Counted from the first letter of the stretch, positions 24,830-34,053 are shown. The stretch is DNA of 64,000 bases from Promicromonospora sp042731755 (GCF_042731755.1 NZ_JBHWLR010000010.1:1-64000), one strand, 5' to 3'. Notes: generated from the letters alone by a model not told the origin. Program-made: numbers and translations.

Positions 24830-26227
24830 GTGAGCACCACCCGACCCTTGCGCGTCGCCGTCGTCGGCGCCGGCCCCGCCGGCATCTACGCGAGCGACAT
24901 CCTGTCCAAGTCCGACCTCGACGTCAGCATCGACCTGTTCGAGCGCCTCCCGGCGCCGTTCGGCCTGGTGCGGTACGGCGTCGCGCCGGACCACCCGCGC
25001 ATCAAGCAGATCATCGTCGCGCTCCACAAGGTGCTGAGCCGCGGGGACATCCGCCTGCTGGCCAACGTCGACTACGGCGTGGACCTGAAGCTCGAGGACC
25101 TCCGCCAGTTCTACGACGCCGTGATCTTCTCCACCGGGTCCATCAAGGACGCCGAGCTGGACGTGCCGGGCATCGACCTCGACGGCTCCTACGGCGCCGC
25201 GGACTTCGTGTCCTGGTACGACGGCCACCCCGACGTGCCGCGCACCTGGCCGCTGGAGGCGGAGCAGGTGGCCGTGATCGGCGCCGGCAACGTCGCGCTC
25301 GACGTGGCCCGCATCCTCGCCAAGCACGCGGACGACCTGCTGCCCACCGAGATCCCGGCCAACGTGCACGAGATCCTGAAGACCTCCCCGGTCACCGACG
25401 TGCACGTGTTCGCGCGGCGCGGCCCGGCGCAGGTCAAGTTCTCGCCGCTGGAGCTGCGCGAGCTGGGCCACGTCCCGGACGTCGACATCGTCGTGTACCC
25501 GGAGGACTTCGACTTCGACGAGGGCTCCGAGGCGGCGATCAACTCGTCGAACCAGACCAAGCAGGTCGTCAAGACCCTCGTGGACTGGACGCTCAAGGAC
25601 CCCGCGCAGAACACGGCGTCGCGCCGGCTGCACCTCCACTTCCTGCACGCCCCGGCCGAGGTGCTCGGCGAGGACGGCAAGGTCGTCGGGCTCCGCACCG
25701 AGCGCACCGCGCTCCAGGGCGACGGCACCGTCAAGGGCACCGGCGAGTTCGTCGAGTGGCCGGTCCAGGCCGTCTACCGGGCCGTGGGCTACTTCGGCTC
25801 GTCCCTTCCGGAGATCCCGTACGACGACGTCAAGGGCGTCATCACCAACCGCGAGGGCCGCGTCGTCGACATCGACGGCAACCAGGTGCCCGGTGTGTAC
25901 GCGACCGGCTGGATCAAGCGTGGCCCGGTGGGCCTCATCGGCCACACCAAGTCGGACGCCTCGGAGACCATCCGCCACCTCGTCGAGGACGTCACGGGCG
26001 TGGCCGACGGCGAGGCGCCCGGCGACCTGACCGGCGGCCGCACCGCGCCGCAGGGCACGCCGGAGGCCGTCACCGAGTTCCTCACGGGCAAGGGTGTCCA
26101 CTTCATCGAGTGGTCCGGCTGGGAGCTCCTGGACGCGCACGAGCGGGCGCTCGGCGAGGCCGCGGGCCGCGAGCGGATCAAGGTCGTCCCGCGCGACGAG
26201 ATGGTGAGCATCAGCCGTAAGTCGTAG
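24830..26227 (+). CDS. fprA: Ferredoxin/flavodoxin-NADP+ reductase (FprA type)
   Basis: A 465-residue flavoprotein of the FprA/adrenodoxin reductase-like family (usual length ~455). The FAD-binding motif VVGAGPAGIYAS is near the N-terminus and the NADP-binding motif VIGAGNVALDVAR near residue 149; the C-terminal family signature VPGVYATGWIKRGPVGLIG is present. It moves electrons between NADPH and ferredoxin. The GTG start at 24830 is chosen because GGAAGG lies nine bases upstream. It is a single-gene unit closed by a 13-bp hairpin. Confidence 0.93.
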   Translation: MSTTRPLRVAVVGAGPAGIYASDILSKSDLDVSIDLFERLPAPFGLVRYGVAPDHPRIKQIIVALHKVLSRGDIRLLANVDYGVDLKLEDLRQFYDAVIFSTGSIKDAELDVPGIDLDGSYGAADFVSWYDGHPDVPRTWPLEAEQVAVIGAGNVALDVARILAKHADDLLPTEIPANVHEILKTSPVTDVHVFARRGPAQVKFSPLELRELGHVPDVDIVVYPEDFDFDEGSEAAINSSNQTKQVVKTLVDWTLKDPAQNTASRRLHLHFLHAPAEVLGEDGKVVGLRTERTALQGDGTVKGTGEFVEWPVQAVYRAVGYFGSSLPEIPYDDVKGVITNREGRVVDIDGNQVPGVYATGWIKRGPVGLIGHTKSDASETIRHLVEDVTGVADGEAPGDLTGGRTAPQGTPEAVTEFLTGKGVHFIEWSGWELLDAHERALGEAAGRERIKVVPRDEMVSISRKS

Positions 26228-26254
26228 GCCGCTCCCCGTTGCCATCCAGCGAAC

Positions 26255-26284
26255 GTGCCCGGAAGACTCAGGTCTTCCGGGCAC
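26255..26284 (+). terminator. 13-bp perfect hairpin after fprA
   Basis: Arms 26255-26267 and 26272-26284 pair perfectly around TCAG, 28 bases after the stop. A short T-containing stretch (CGTTTCC) follows. Confidence 0.75.
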
Positions 26285-26360
26285 GATCGTTTCCTGAGGG
26301 CGGCAGGCCCGGGGAACCCCGGACCGGGCTGGCGCGTTCGGGTGGGAGGAAAGGAGTGCG

Positions 26361-27284
26361 ATGCACAGGCACTACAACGGGCTGAAGACCGCCGCGCTGT
26401 TCGGTGGCATGTGGGCCGTGATCCTCGGGTTGTGGGCGCTGTTCGGCAGGAGCTCGACCACACTGTGGATCTTCGTGCTGATCGGACTGGCGACCACCGC
26501 CTACGGGTACTGGAACTCCGACAAGCTGGCCATCCGCGCGATGCACGCGTACCCCGTGACCGAGCTGCAGGCGCCGGAGATGCACCGCATCGTGCGCGAG
26601 CTCTCCACGGCGGCGCGCCAGCCGATGCCCCGGCTCTACATCTCGCCCACCAAGGCACCCAACGCGTTCGCCACCGGGCGCAACCCGCAGAACGCCGCGG
26701 TGTGCTGCACGGAGGGCATCCTGGAGCTCCTGAACGAGCGCGAGCTGCGGGGTGTGCTGGGCCACGAGCTGATGCACGTCTACAACCGCGACATCCTGAC
26801 CTCGTCGGTGGCGGGCGCGCTGGCCGGCGTCATCACCGCCCTGGCGCAGTTCCTGCTGTTCTTCGGCGGCGGCGACCGCCGCGAGGGCGGCAACCCGCTC
26901 GCGGCGCTCGCCATGGCTCTGCTCGCCCCGATCGCGGCGATGCTGATCCAGATGGCGATCTCCCGGACGCGCGAGTACGACGCCGACGAGGACGGCGCCC
27001 GGCTCACCGGTGACCCGCTAGCCCTGGCCTCCGCGCTGCGGAAGCTGGAGCAGGGCACGCAGCGCGCGCCGCTGCCGCAGGACCGCGACCTGACCAACGT
27101 CTCGCACCTGATGATCGCCAACCCGTTCCGCGGTGCCGGCATCGGGCGCCTGTTCGCCACGCACCCGCCGATGCCGGACCGCATCCGCCGGCTGGAGGCG
27201 ATGGCGGGCGGCCCGTCCGCCGGCTACAACCCGGGCGGCCCGACGTCCGGCCCGGACTGGGGCACCCCGCCCGGGATGCTCTGA
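26361..27284 (+). CDS. htpX: Membrane zinc metalloprotease HtpX
   Basis: A 307-residue M48-family protease. Two N-terminal membrane helices (~residues 10-50) precede the zinc motif HELMH (GHELMHVYNRD); further helices follow, and the third zinc ligand is the Glu in SRTREYDADEDGA. HtpX degrades misfolded membrane proteins on the cytoplasmic side. Length and motifs match the family. The start has AGGAAAGGAG upstream. It is a monocistronic housekeeping or stress gene. Confidence 0.95.
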   Translation: MHRHYNGLKTAALFGGMWAVILGLWALFGRSSTTLWIFVLIGLATTAYGYWNSDKLAIRAMHAYPVTELQAPEMHRIVRELSTAARQPMPRLYISPTKAPNAFATGRNPQNAAVCCTEGILELLNERELRGVLGHELMHVYNRDILTSSVAGALAGVITALAQFLLFFGGGDRREGGNPLAALAMALLAPIAAMLIQMAISRTREYDADEDGARLTGDPLALASALRKLEQGTQRAPLPQDRDLTNVSHLMIANPFRGAGIGRLFATHPPMPDRIRRLEAMAGGPSAGYNPGGPTSGPDWGTPPGML

Positions 27285-27422
27285 GCCCACCCGCCCGTCG
27301 TCCGTCCGGCCGCCGACCTCACCCGCGCAAAGCGTTCGTCGGGGTCGGCGGGGGCGGATACGGTGAGCAGATTCCGACCGGGCGTGCAGGGGCGCCCGGG
27401 TGTTACGCAGAAGGAGCACCAC

Positions 27423-27917
27423 ATGGCCGACTCGTCGTTCGACATCGTCAGCAAGGTCGACCGCCAGGAGGTCGACAACGCGCTGAACCAGGCCGCGAAG
27501 GAGATCTCGCAGCGGTACGACTTCAAGAACGTCGGCGCATCGATCACCTGGACCGGCGAGAGCATCCTCATCGTCGCCAACTCGTCGGAGCGGGTGCTCG
27601 CGGCCCTCGACGTCTTCGAGACCAAGCTGGTCAAGCGCGGCATCTCGCTCAAGTCGCTCGACCTCGGTGAGCGCGAGCCCAAGCCGTCCGGCAAGGAGTA
27701 CCGCCTCGGGGCGACCCTCAAGGAGGGCCTGGCCGGGGAGTCCGCGAAGAAGGTCACCAAGATCATCCGTGAAGAGGGCCCGAAGGGCGTCAAGACGCAG
27801 ATCACCGGTGACGAGGTCCGCGTGACCAGCAAGTCGCGCGACCAGCTCCAGGAGGTGCAGAGCCTGCTGAAGGGCTCGGACCTGGACTTCGCGCTGCAGT
27901 TCACGAACTACCGCTGA
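27423..27917 (+). CDS. yajQ: YajQ-family nucleotide-binding protein
   Basis: A 164-residue protein of the YajQ family, recognised by SSFDIVSKVDRQEVDNALNQ at the start, SQRYDFKN and the C-terminal DLDFALQFTNYR. YajQ proteins bind nucleotides, and some bind cyclic di-GMP and act with transcription factors. The ATG at 27423 has AAGGAG nearby; longer in-frame versions add unconserved residues. It is convergent with the MerR gene, sharing a hairpin terminator. Confidence 0.93.
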   Translation: MADSSFDIVSKVDRQEVDNALNQAAKEISQRYDFKNVGASITWTGESILIVANSSERVLAALDVFETKLVKRGISLKSLDLGEREPKPSGKEYRLGATLKEGLAGESAKKVTKIIREEGPKGVKTQITGDEVRVTSKSRDQLQEVQSLLKGSDLDFALQFTNYR

Positions 27918-27947
27918 CGGCTCGTCCGTCGGTCGGCGCGGGCGGGC

Positions 27948-27978
27948 GGGCGGTCACCGGGACTCCGGTGGCCGCCCG
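27948..27978. terminator. Shared hairpin between convergent yajQ and MerR genes
   Basis: 14-bp arms (27948-27961, 27965-27978) with one G-T pair and a 3-base loop lie between two convergent genes and could work on both strands. Confidence 0.65.
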
Positions 27979-28002
27979 TCCCGCTTGTCACGGGTTCCGA
28001 CC

Positions 28003-28869
28003 TCAGGCGCTGGCCCCGAGCTCCACGGCCAGCTCCATGCAGCGCAGGCGGGCCGGGGAGAAGTCGTAGGGCATCTTCCCGACGGCCCCGAGCGCGCTCA
28101 TGGTCCTGTGCCCGCCGTCCGGGATCTCGCCGGCGTCCCAGGAGTCGAGGAGCGCATCGTCACCCTCGTCCAGGCCGGCCTCCTCCATGGCGGCCTCCAG
28201 CTTCTGTTCGAAGACATGTCGTTCAGCGGCCACCTGGGCCACCCGGGGGTCGTCGACGGCGACCGTGTCGTCGAGCGCCTCCTCGGCGGCGTCGACCCGG
28301 TCGGACTCCGCTCGCAGGTCCGGACTGCCGGCCAGAGCGATGAAACGGGTGGCCTGGATCGCCGCGCCGAGCGGGCCGAAGATCCGCTCCGTGACCAGCA
28401 GGGTGTCCAGGTCCGCCTGGCGCAGGGAACCCTCCGGCAGGTTCGCGAGGCGGTCCGTCACGACGTCGGAGAGCAGGCCCGCCCTGCTGCCCCGGGTGCG
28501 CATCCGCTGCACCGCGGCCCGCTGTCGGCGCAGCTCTGCCTCCTGGGCGACGAGGGTCTCGTCCAGCCGTTCCAGGACAGCCGCGATGTCGTCGTCGTCG
28601 GAACCGGCGGGAGCCGACCCGGCGGGCGCTGCGCCGGCGAACGCAGCACGGATGTCGTCCAGGGCGATCCCGGCGTCCGCCATCCTGCGGATCCACAGCA
28701 GCCGGACCATGTCGTCGTAGCCGTAGCGGCGGCGGTCGTCACCGCCCCGCTCGGGCTCGGGGAGCAGGCCGATCTCGTGGTAGTGACGGATCGCCCGCGG
28801 CGTCGTGCCGGCGAAGGCCGCGGCGTCGCCGATCTTGACCTGGCGGGGCGGGACGAAGGACGGATGCAT
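28003..28869 (-). CDS. MerR-family transcriptional regulator
   Basis: A 288-residue regulator. The N-terminal MerR winged helix is clear (KIGDAAAFAGTTPRAIRHYH, EIGLLPEPER, RRYGYDDMVRLLWIRRM). The long C-terminal region is helical and acidic and does not match a metal-binding tail; Cys occurs only near the end, so a drug-sensor or TipAS-like role is possible. ATG at 28869 is preferred, with GAGGAAGG upstream on this strand. It lies downstream of, and in the same direction as, the MFS exporter, separated by two large hairpins. Confidence 0.9.
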   Translation of the reverse strand: MHPSFVPPRQVKIGDAAAFAGTTPRAIRHYHEIGLLPEPERGGDDRRRYGYDDMVRLLWIRRMADAGIALDDIRAAFAGAAPAGSAPAGSDDDDIAAVLERLDETLVAQEAELRRQRAAVQRMRTRGSRAGLLSDVVTDRLANLPEGSLRQADLDTLLVTERIFGPLGAAIQATRFIALAGSPDLRAESDRVDAAEEALDDTVAVDDPRVAQVAAERHVFEQKLEAAMEEAGLDEGDDALLDSWDAGEIPDGGHRTMSALGAVGKMPYDFSPARLRCMELAVELGASA

Positions 28870-28953
28870 GGGGTGAGGCCTTCCTCGGCGGAACGGGACG
28901 TGAACCCACCGCACCACATCCCGCTACGAGAGGTGCAACCCCCACCCACCCCG

Positions 28954-28984
28954 CTGACTCGGCATGCCCACCATGCCGAGTCAG
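28954..28984. terminator. 13-bp perfect hairpin (copy A of a pair)
   Basis: Arms 28954-28966 and 28972-28984. It shares the core CTGACTCGGCA with the next hairpin, so the two look like related repeats lying between the MerR and MFS genes. Confidence 0.6.
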
Positions 28985-28997
28985 TCGGCCGGTCGGA

Positions 28998-29043
28998 CCA
29001 CCTCGCTGACTCGGCAGGTGGCCCTGCCGAGTCAGCGAGGTGG
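28998..29043 (-). terminator. 21-bp perfect hairpin at the end of the MFS gene (copy B)
   Basis: Arms 28998-29018 and 29023-29043 pair perfectly around a 4-base loop, starting five bases beyond the MFS stop codon. It is a very stable terminator candidate without a U-tract. Confidence 0.7.
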
Positions 29044-29047
29044 GCGG

Positions 29048-30580
29048 TCAGCCGGCGTGCACCGGCTCCGCGACGCGGTCGGCGTGCCCGGTGCCCGAGG
29101 CGGCGGCCGCCCCGCCCTCCGCGGGCGGGGTGTGGGCCAGCGAGAGCCCCTGGCCGCGCCGTCGGAACAGCAGGGCCGACAGCACCGCGCCCACGGCGAA
29201 GAACCCGGCTCCCCACCAGTACGCGGTGGAGTAGCTCTCGATCGCCGCCTGGGCGCCCACCGCAGCGGTCACGGGCGCGTGGGCGGCGAGGTAGTCGGCC
29301 GCCGCGGTGGCGGCCAGCGTGTTGAGCAGCGCGGTGCCGATGGAGCCGCCGACCTGCTGGCTCGTGTTCACCATGGCCGACGCGACGCCGGCGAACTCCC
29401 GGTCCACGCCGAGCGTGGCGGTCTGCATCGACGCGGGCATGATCGTGCCCATCGCGAAGCCGATGACCATCAGGCCCGGCAGGACATTCGTGGCGTAGGT
29501 GCTCGACGCGTCCAGGAACGTGAGGTCGATCATGCCGATCGCGCCCAGCGTCATGCCGATCGGCACCAGGAGCTTGGGCCCGAACCGGGGCACGAGCAGG
29601 TTGGTGCCGAGCTGTGCGGCGAGCACCAGCATGCCGATCATCGGCAGGAACGCCAGGCCCGTGCGGATCGGCGTGTACCCGAGCGTGAGCTGCAGGTAGT
29701 AGGTGACGAACAGGAAGATGCCGAACATCCCCGCGCCGGCGATCAGCACGGAGAGGTACGACGCGCCGCGGTTGCGGTCGAGCACGATCTTCAGCGGCAG
29801 GAGCGGGTGCGCGGCGCGCGTCTGCCAGCCGACGAACGCGATCAGCAGCACGCCCGAGGCGGCCAGCAGGCCCCACGTCAGGGGTGCGTCCCAGCCGCCG
29901 GTCTCGGCGTTCGAGAAGCCGTAGACCAGGCCGAACAGCGCGCCCGAGACGAGCAGCGTGCCGGGCACGTCCAGCCGCGGCCGCGGGCCGCTGCGGGCGA
30001 TACGCGGGATGAACATCGACGCGCCCACCAGGGCGATCGCGGCGATGAAGACGTTGATGTAGAGGTTCCAGCGCCAGTCGAGCGACTCCGTCAGTACGCC
30101 GCCCAGCAGCAGCCCGACGGCGCCGCCGGCCCCGGCGATGGCGCCGAAGACGCCGAACGCGCGGGCGCGTTCCCGCGGGACGGTGAAGGTGGTGGTGAGC
30201 ACGGCGAGTGCCGTGGGGGCGAGCAGCGCGCCGAACGCGCCCTGCAGCGCGCGGGCGGCCACGAGCAGCTCGAAGGAGCCGGCGGCGCCGCCCAGGCCCG
30301 AGGCGAGGGCGAACCCGATGAGCCCGATCACGAAGGTGCGCTTGCGGCCGATGAGGTCGGAGAGGCGGCCGCCGAGCAGCAGGAGGCTCGCGAACGTGAG
30401 GGAGTACGCGGTGATGACCCACTGGCGCTGACCGTCGGAGAACCCGAGGTCGGCCTGGGCCGAGGGGAGAGCGATGTTCACGACGGTCGCGTCGAGCACG
30501 ACCATCAGCTGGGCGAGCCCGACCACGACGAGCGTGATCCAGCGACGACTGTCCGTCGCGGGGGTTGAAGTCTGGGACAT
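29048..30580 (-). CDS. MFS drug exporter, DHA2 (EmrB/QacA) family, 14 helices
   Basis: A 510-residue transporter with about 14 hydrophobic segments. DHA2 markers are visible: VVLDATVVNIALPS in helix 1, GGRLSDLIGRKR in the first cytoplasmic loop and GAFGALLAPTALAVL in helix 4. Such proteins pump hydrophobic drugs or lipids out using the proton gradient. An ATG at 30592 exists, but it falls inside a TATATG -10-like element, so the ATG at 30580 is preferred. It is divergent from a TetR gene across a 98-base gap with palindromes, the usual layout of a repressor-controlled efflux pump. Confidence 0.92.
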   Translation of the reverse strand: MSQTSTPATDSRRWITLVVVGLAQLMVVLDATVVNIALPSAQADLGFSDGQRQWVITAYSLTFASLLLLGGRLSDLIGRKRTFVIGLIGFALASGLGGAAGSFELLVAARALQGAFGALLAPTALAVLTTTFTVPRERARAFGVFGAIAGAGGAVGLLLGGVLTESLDWRWNLYINVFIAAIALVGASMFIPRIARSGPRPRLDVPGTLLVSGALFGLVYGFSNAETGGWDAPLTWGLLAASGVLLIAFVGWQTRAAHPLLPLKIVLDRNRGASYLSVLIAGAGMFGIFLFVTYYLQLTLGYTPIRTGLAFLPMIGMLVLAAQLGTNLLVPRFGPKLLVPIGMTLGAIGMIDLTFLDASSTYATNVLPGLMVIGFAMGTIMPASMQTATLGVDREFAGVASAMVNTSQQVGGSIGTALLNTLAATAAADYLAAHAPVTAAVGAQAAIESYSTAYWWGAGFFAVGAVLSALLFRRRGQGLSLAHTPPAEGGAAAASGTGHADRVAEPVHAG

Positions 30581-30595
30581 GCTTCGCAGCATATA

Positions 30596-30627
30596 CGGAA
30601 CTAACGAGTTCCGGATACAGTTAGTTC
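30596..30627. promoter_or_regulatory. Candidate TetR operator between the MFS and TetR genes
   Basis: CGGAACT-AACG-AGTTCCG (30596-30613) is a perfect 7-bp inverted repeat. It overlaps a second one, GAACTAAC (30598-30605) with GTTAGTTC (30620-30627). Both sit by the -10-like TATATG of the MFS gene, so bound repressor could block both divergent promoters. Confidence 0.65.
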
Positions 30628-30678
30628 AGTATTAACCCGCGGGTAAGGTCGGACAGTGCAGAGAGGAGGACGACGGCG

Positions 30679-31302
30679 ATGACGCAGGTCGACCAGACCG
30701 AGGCGAAGCCCCGTCTCGGACGCAAGAGGGACCACACCCGCGACCCCGAGATCCTGGACGCCGCGCTCGACGTGCTGTCCGAGTCCGGGTACGACGGCAT
30801 GACCATCGACATGGTGGCCGCCCGTGCCAAGGCCGGGAAGGCGACCGTCTACCGGCGGTGGTCGTCCAAGGCCGAGCTCGTGCTGGACGCCGTCGCGTGC
30901 ATGAAGCAGGGCGAGATCGACCTCGACGACCTCCCCGACACGGGCACCCTGCGGGGCGACCTCGTCGCGATGATCCGGACGCCGAGCATCCGGGACGGCG
31001 AACGCAAGCTCAAGGTCATGGCCGGGATCGTGTCCATGATCGCCCGCAGCCCCGAGCTCGCCGCCGCCGCGCAGGAGGCCCTCGTCGAGCCGCGCGCCCG
31101 GGCCAACCGCATCTTCTTCCGCCGTGCCATCGAGCGCGGCGAGATCCCGGCCGACGTCGACGTCGAGAAGCTCTGCATCATCGGCCCGGCCCTGGTCTCC
31201 TACAGCGTGCTCATGCTGGGCCGCCCGGTCGACCGCGACTTCCTGATCGAGAACATCGACCAGGTCATCCTGCCCGCCGCCGGCGTCCGGGACGGGCGAT
31301 GA
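30679..31302 (+). CDS. TetR/AcrR-family transcriptional regulator
   Basis: A 207-residue regulator. The N-terminal HTH shows ILDAALDVLSESGYDGMTID, MVAARAKAGKATVYRRW and SSKAELVLDAV; the C-terminal helical ligand domain resembles the TetR_C_16-like group. It probably represses the divergent DHA2 exporter and itself through the palindromes at 30596-30627, and is released by an exported compound. Its stop overlaps the HAD gene start (ATGA), so the phosphatase may be co-regulated. Confidence 0.93.
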   Translation: MTQVDQTEAKPRLGRKRDHTRDPEILDAALDVLSESGYDGMTIDMVAARAKAGKATVYRRWSSKAELVLDAVACMKQGEIDLDDLPDTGTLRGDLVAMIRTPSIRDGERKLKVMAGIVSMIARSPELAAAAQEALVEPRARANRIFFRRAIERGEIPADVDVEKLCIIGPALVSYSVLMLGRPVDRDFLIENIDQVILPAAGVRDGR

Positions 31303-32183
31303 CCGGCCTGCCCCGGGTCGTCGCCACCGACCTCGACGGCACCCTCCTGCGGAGCGACGGCAAGGTCTCCGACCGCACCCGCCAGGTGCTCGCGGACCTC
31401 GACGCCGCCGGCGTCGAGGTGGTCTTCGTCACCGCCCGCCCGCCGCGCTGGCTCGACCACCTCGCCGACACCGTGGGCGGCCACGGCCGCGTCATCTGCA
31501 TCGGCGGGGCGTGCGTGCTGGACCTCGCCTCCGGCGAGACCCTGGAGACCTGCGGCTTCGACGACGACGCCGTCCGCGCCGTCGTGACCGGCATCCGTGC
31601 CGCGCTGCCGCACGCGGCGCTCGCCTTCGAGCGGCCCGACGGCGTCACGTTCGACCCGGCCTACCCGAAGCGCGAGCCTGCGCTCGACCCCGGCCTGTGG
31701 TCGGTGCCGGTCGAGGACACCCTCGGCCTCGACGGCGCTCGCGGCCCGGTGTCCAAGATCCTCGCGCTCGACCCCGCGCACGTGCCCCCGCCGGGCGTCT
31801 TCACCGACCCGCCGGAGGAGATCCGGATGGCGCAGGAGCGGTTCTTCACGGCGGTGCGCGCCGCCGTGGGGGAGTACGCGCACCTGGCGTACTCGGGCGC
31901 CGTCGGCCTGGCCGAGCTCATGCCGCCCGGGGTGGACAAGGCCGCCGCGCTGGCCCGCTGGTGCACGCGCCTCGGCGTCGACGCCGCTGACGTCTGGGCC
32001 TTCGGCGACATGCCCAACGACCTGCCGATGCTCACCTGGGCGGGCCGCGGCATCGCGGTCGCCAACGCCCACGCCGACGTGCTGGCCTGCGCGGACGCCG
32101 TCGTCGGTCACCACGACGCCGACGGCGTCGCCGAGGAGCTGGCGACCGTGCTCGCCCGCGCCGCGGGCGAGCAGCGGGTCTAG
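31299..32183 (+). CDS. HAD-superfamily (Cof-type) phosphatase
   Basis: A 294-residue HAD IIB hydrolase. Motif I is VVATDLDGTLL (nucleophile Asp), motif II is VTARP, motif III includes the Lys of GVDKAAALARW, and motif IV is FGDMPNDLPML. Cof-type enzymes dephosphorylate sugar phosphates or cofactors; the substrate cannot be read from the sequence. ATG at 31299 overlaps the TetR stop. Its 3' end overlaps the convergent kinase gene by four bases. Confidence 0.93.
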   Translation: MTGLPRVVATDLDGTLLRSDGKVSDRTRQVLADLDAAGVEVVFVTARPPRWLDHLADTVGGHGRVICIGGACVLDLASGETLETCGFDDDAVRAVVTGIRAALPHAALAFERPDGVTFDPAYPKREPALDPGLWSVPVEDTLGLDGARGPVSKILALDPAHVPPPGVFTDPPEEIRMAQERFFTAVRAAVGEYAHLAYSGAVGLAELMPPGVDKAAALARWCTRLGVDAADVWAFGDMPNDLPMLTWAGRGIAVANAHADVLACADAVVGHHDADGVAEELATVLARAAGEQRV

Positions 32184-33049
32184 GCCTTCGCGACCGGCTC
32201 CTCGTCCAGCAGCGGGCTCAGGTGGCGTGTGCCCAGGGCGCGCGTCGCCTGGTGCGCCCCCGCCCGGAGGCACTCCGCCGTCCCCGCCCCGGCGAGGTGC
32301 GCCGCGAAGAAGCCGGCGAAGAACGCGTCGCCGGCGCCGTTGGTGTCCAGCACCTCGGTGGGCTCCGCCGGCGTCTCGAACCAGCCCTCCGCCGTGCGCG
32401 CCACGGCCCCGCGGGCGCCGAGCGTGCACACCACGGTGCGCGCGCCCCGCTCCAGCAGCGCCGTCATGAGGGCGCGGTGGTCGTCCGTGCCGTCGTCGTT
32501 CAGGAAGACGTACGAGCACGCGTCTGCGAACGGCCGGTGGAACTCGGCCACGCCGTCGTAGTCGTGCAGGTCGGTCCAGAGGGTGGCGCCGCTCGCCGCG
32601 GCGGCCGGCAGCAGCCCCTGCCCGACGGCGCTCAGGTCCAGGACCACGTGCTCCGCCGCCGTCACGCGCGCGACCGCCGCGGGGTCGGGCGCGGCTGACG
32701 GGGCCGGGACGGCGAGGTAGATCGAGAGGCGTTCGCCGGCGTCGGTCATGAGGTTCAGGTGCTGCTCGGACGGCCCGGGCACGCGCCGCGCGAGCACCTC
32801 GGTGCCGCGCGCGTGCTCCAGCGCCGCCAGGACCAGGTCGCCCTCCGGATCCGTCCCGACGTCGGTGACGAGCGTGCTCGCCACGCCGAGGTCGGCCAGG
32901 TGCAGGGCCTTGCCGGCGCTCGTCCCGCCCAGCGTGCGGACCGACCCGCGGGCGAACAGGGTGTGCGGCCGCGGGTCGGGCAGGTGGTCGAGCCGGACCA
33001 TCGTGTTCCAGGTCGCGGGCCCGGCCACCACGGTGCTAGGAGAGTTCAT
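32180..33049 (-). CDS. PfkB-family carbohydrate/nucleoside kinase
   Basis: A 289-residue ribokinase-like protein. The C-terminal PfkB signature VLDTNGAGDAFFAGFFAAHL supplies the catalytic Asp and anion hole, and the N-terminal GGTSAGKALHLADLG matches the sugar-binding motif. The sugar substrate is not determinable. The ATG at 33049 is chosen because AGGG lies eight bases upstream; a GTG nine bases earlier is possible. Stop codons of this gene and the HAD phosphatase interlock, leaving no intergenic terminator. Confidence 0.9.
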   Translation of the reverse strand: MNSPSTVVAGPATWNTMVRLDHLPDPRPHTLFARGSVRTLGGTSAGKALHLADLGVASTLVTDVGTDPEGDLVLAALEHARGTEVLARRVPGPSEQHLNLMTDAGERLSIYLAVPAPSAAPDPAAVARVTAAEHVVLDLSAVGQGLLPAAAASGATLWTDLHDYDGVAEFHRPFADACSYVFLNDDGTDDHRALMTALLERGARTVVCTLGARGAVARTAEGWFETPAEPTEVLDTNGAGDAFFAGFFAAHLAGAGTAECLRAGAHQATRALGTRHLSPLLDEEPVAKA

Positions 33050-33098
33050 GGCGCACACCCTGCCAGGTCAGCCCCGCAGGCTCTGTTCGTCGGTCGGC

Positions 33099-34052
33099 TC
33101 AGCCGAGCAGCAGGACGTGCGCCTCGGCGACCGTGGTCGGGTCGCCCATCATGTCGACGGCCGCGATCCGACCGTCGTGCACGACGACCGCGAACAGGCC
33201 GAGCGGCGTGCCGTTAGGCGCGTACGCGAACCCGATGGAGCCGTCGATGAGCGCGGGCACCGCGCCGCCCGCCCGGCCGCGGAACGCGCCGGCCACGGCC
33301 GCGGCCCCGCGCACCTCGCGGGCCAGCAGGGGAGCGCCCCGGTCCGCGGCCTCGGACGCCGCCGCGAGGGCGGCCTGGTCGGCACGCAGCACCACGTCGG
33401 GCGCGAGCACGGCCAGCAGGCCCGCGAGGTCGCCCGTGCGGGAGGCCAGGAGGAAGGCCTCGACGACCTGCCGGTCCGTCCTTCCCGGGGTGGCGGCACG
33501 CCGGCCGACGTCGTCCCCCGCGTCGTCGCCGGCGGCGCGCTGCGCCCCGGGCCCGGACTGCACCCGGCGCCGGCCGCGGCTCGCGAGCTGGCGAGCCGCC
33601 GCGACCGACCGGCCCAGCACGGGCGCGATCTGCTCGTACGGCACGGCGAACAGGTCGTGCAGCACGAACGCCAGGCGCTCGGCCGGGTCGAGGCTCTCCA
33701 GCACCACCTGCATCGCCACGCCGACGACGTCGGCCAGCTCGGCCTCCCGCACCGGGTCGGGAGAGGCGTCGTCCAGGATCTCCGGCGCGCTGTCGTCGGG
33801 CCGGCCGCTCGGCAGCGGGTCCTCGCGGCGGGTCGACCGCGAGCGGAGGATGTCGAGGCAGATCCGGCCGGTGACCGTGGTCAGCCAGGCGGCCAGGTTG
33901 TCGATCCCCTCGTCGCCGGTCCGGTTCAGGCGCAGCCAGGCCTCCTGCAGCGCGTCGTCGGCGTCGTCGGGGTTGCCGAGCATCCGGTAGGCCACCGCCC
34001 GCAGGCGGGGCCGGTGCTGCTCGAAGGCGAGGGCAAGTTCGTCGGGGGTCAT
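33099..34052 (-). CDS. ECF sigma factor, ECF41/SigJ type with SnoaL-like C-terminal domain
   Basis: A 317-residue sigma factor. Region 2 is visible in YRMLGNPDDADDALQEAWLR, region 4 in FAVPYEQIAPVLGRSVAAAR, and a ~120-residue SnoaL/NTF2-like domain follows, including the NG.P motif (NGTPLGL) known from ECF41 proteins. In this group the fused C-terminal domain replaces a separate anti-sigma factor. The divergent neighbour is a carboxymuconolactone decarboxylase-family gene, the classic ECF41 partner type. Upstream lies an exact copy of the ECF41 promoter motif, so autoregulation is expected. Confidence 0.93.
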   Translation of the reverse strand: MTPDELALAFEQHRPRLRAVAYRMLGNPDDADDALQEAWLRLNRTGDEGIDNLAAWLTTVTGRICLDILRSRSTRREDPLPSGRPDDSAPEILDDASPDPVREAELADVVGVAMQVVLESLDPAERLAFVLHDLFAVPYEQIAPVLGRSVAAARQLASRGRRRVQSGPGAQRAAGDDAGDDVGRRAATPGRTDRQVVEAFLLASRTGDLAGLLAVLAPDVVLRADQAALAAASEAADRGAPLLAREVRGAAAVAGAFRGRAGGAVPALIDGSIGFAYAPNGTPLGLFAVVVHDGRIAAVDMMGDPTTVAEAHVLLLG

Positions 34053-34053
34053 C

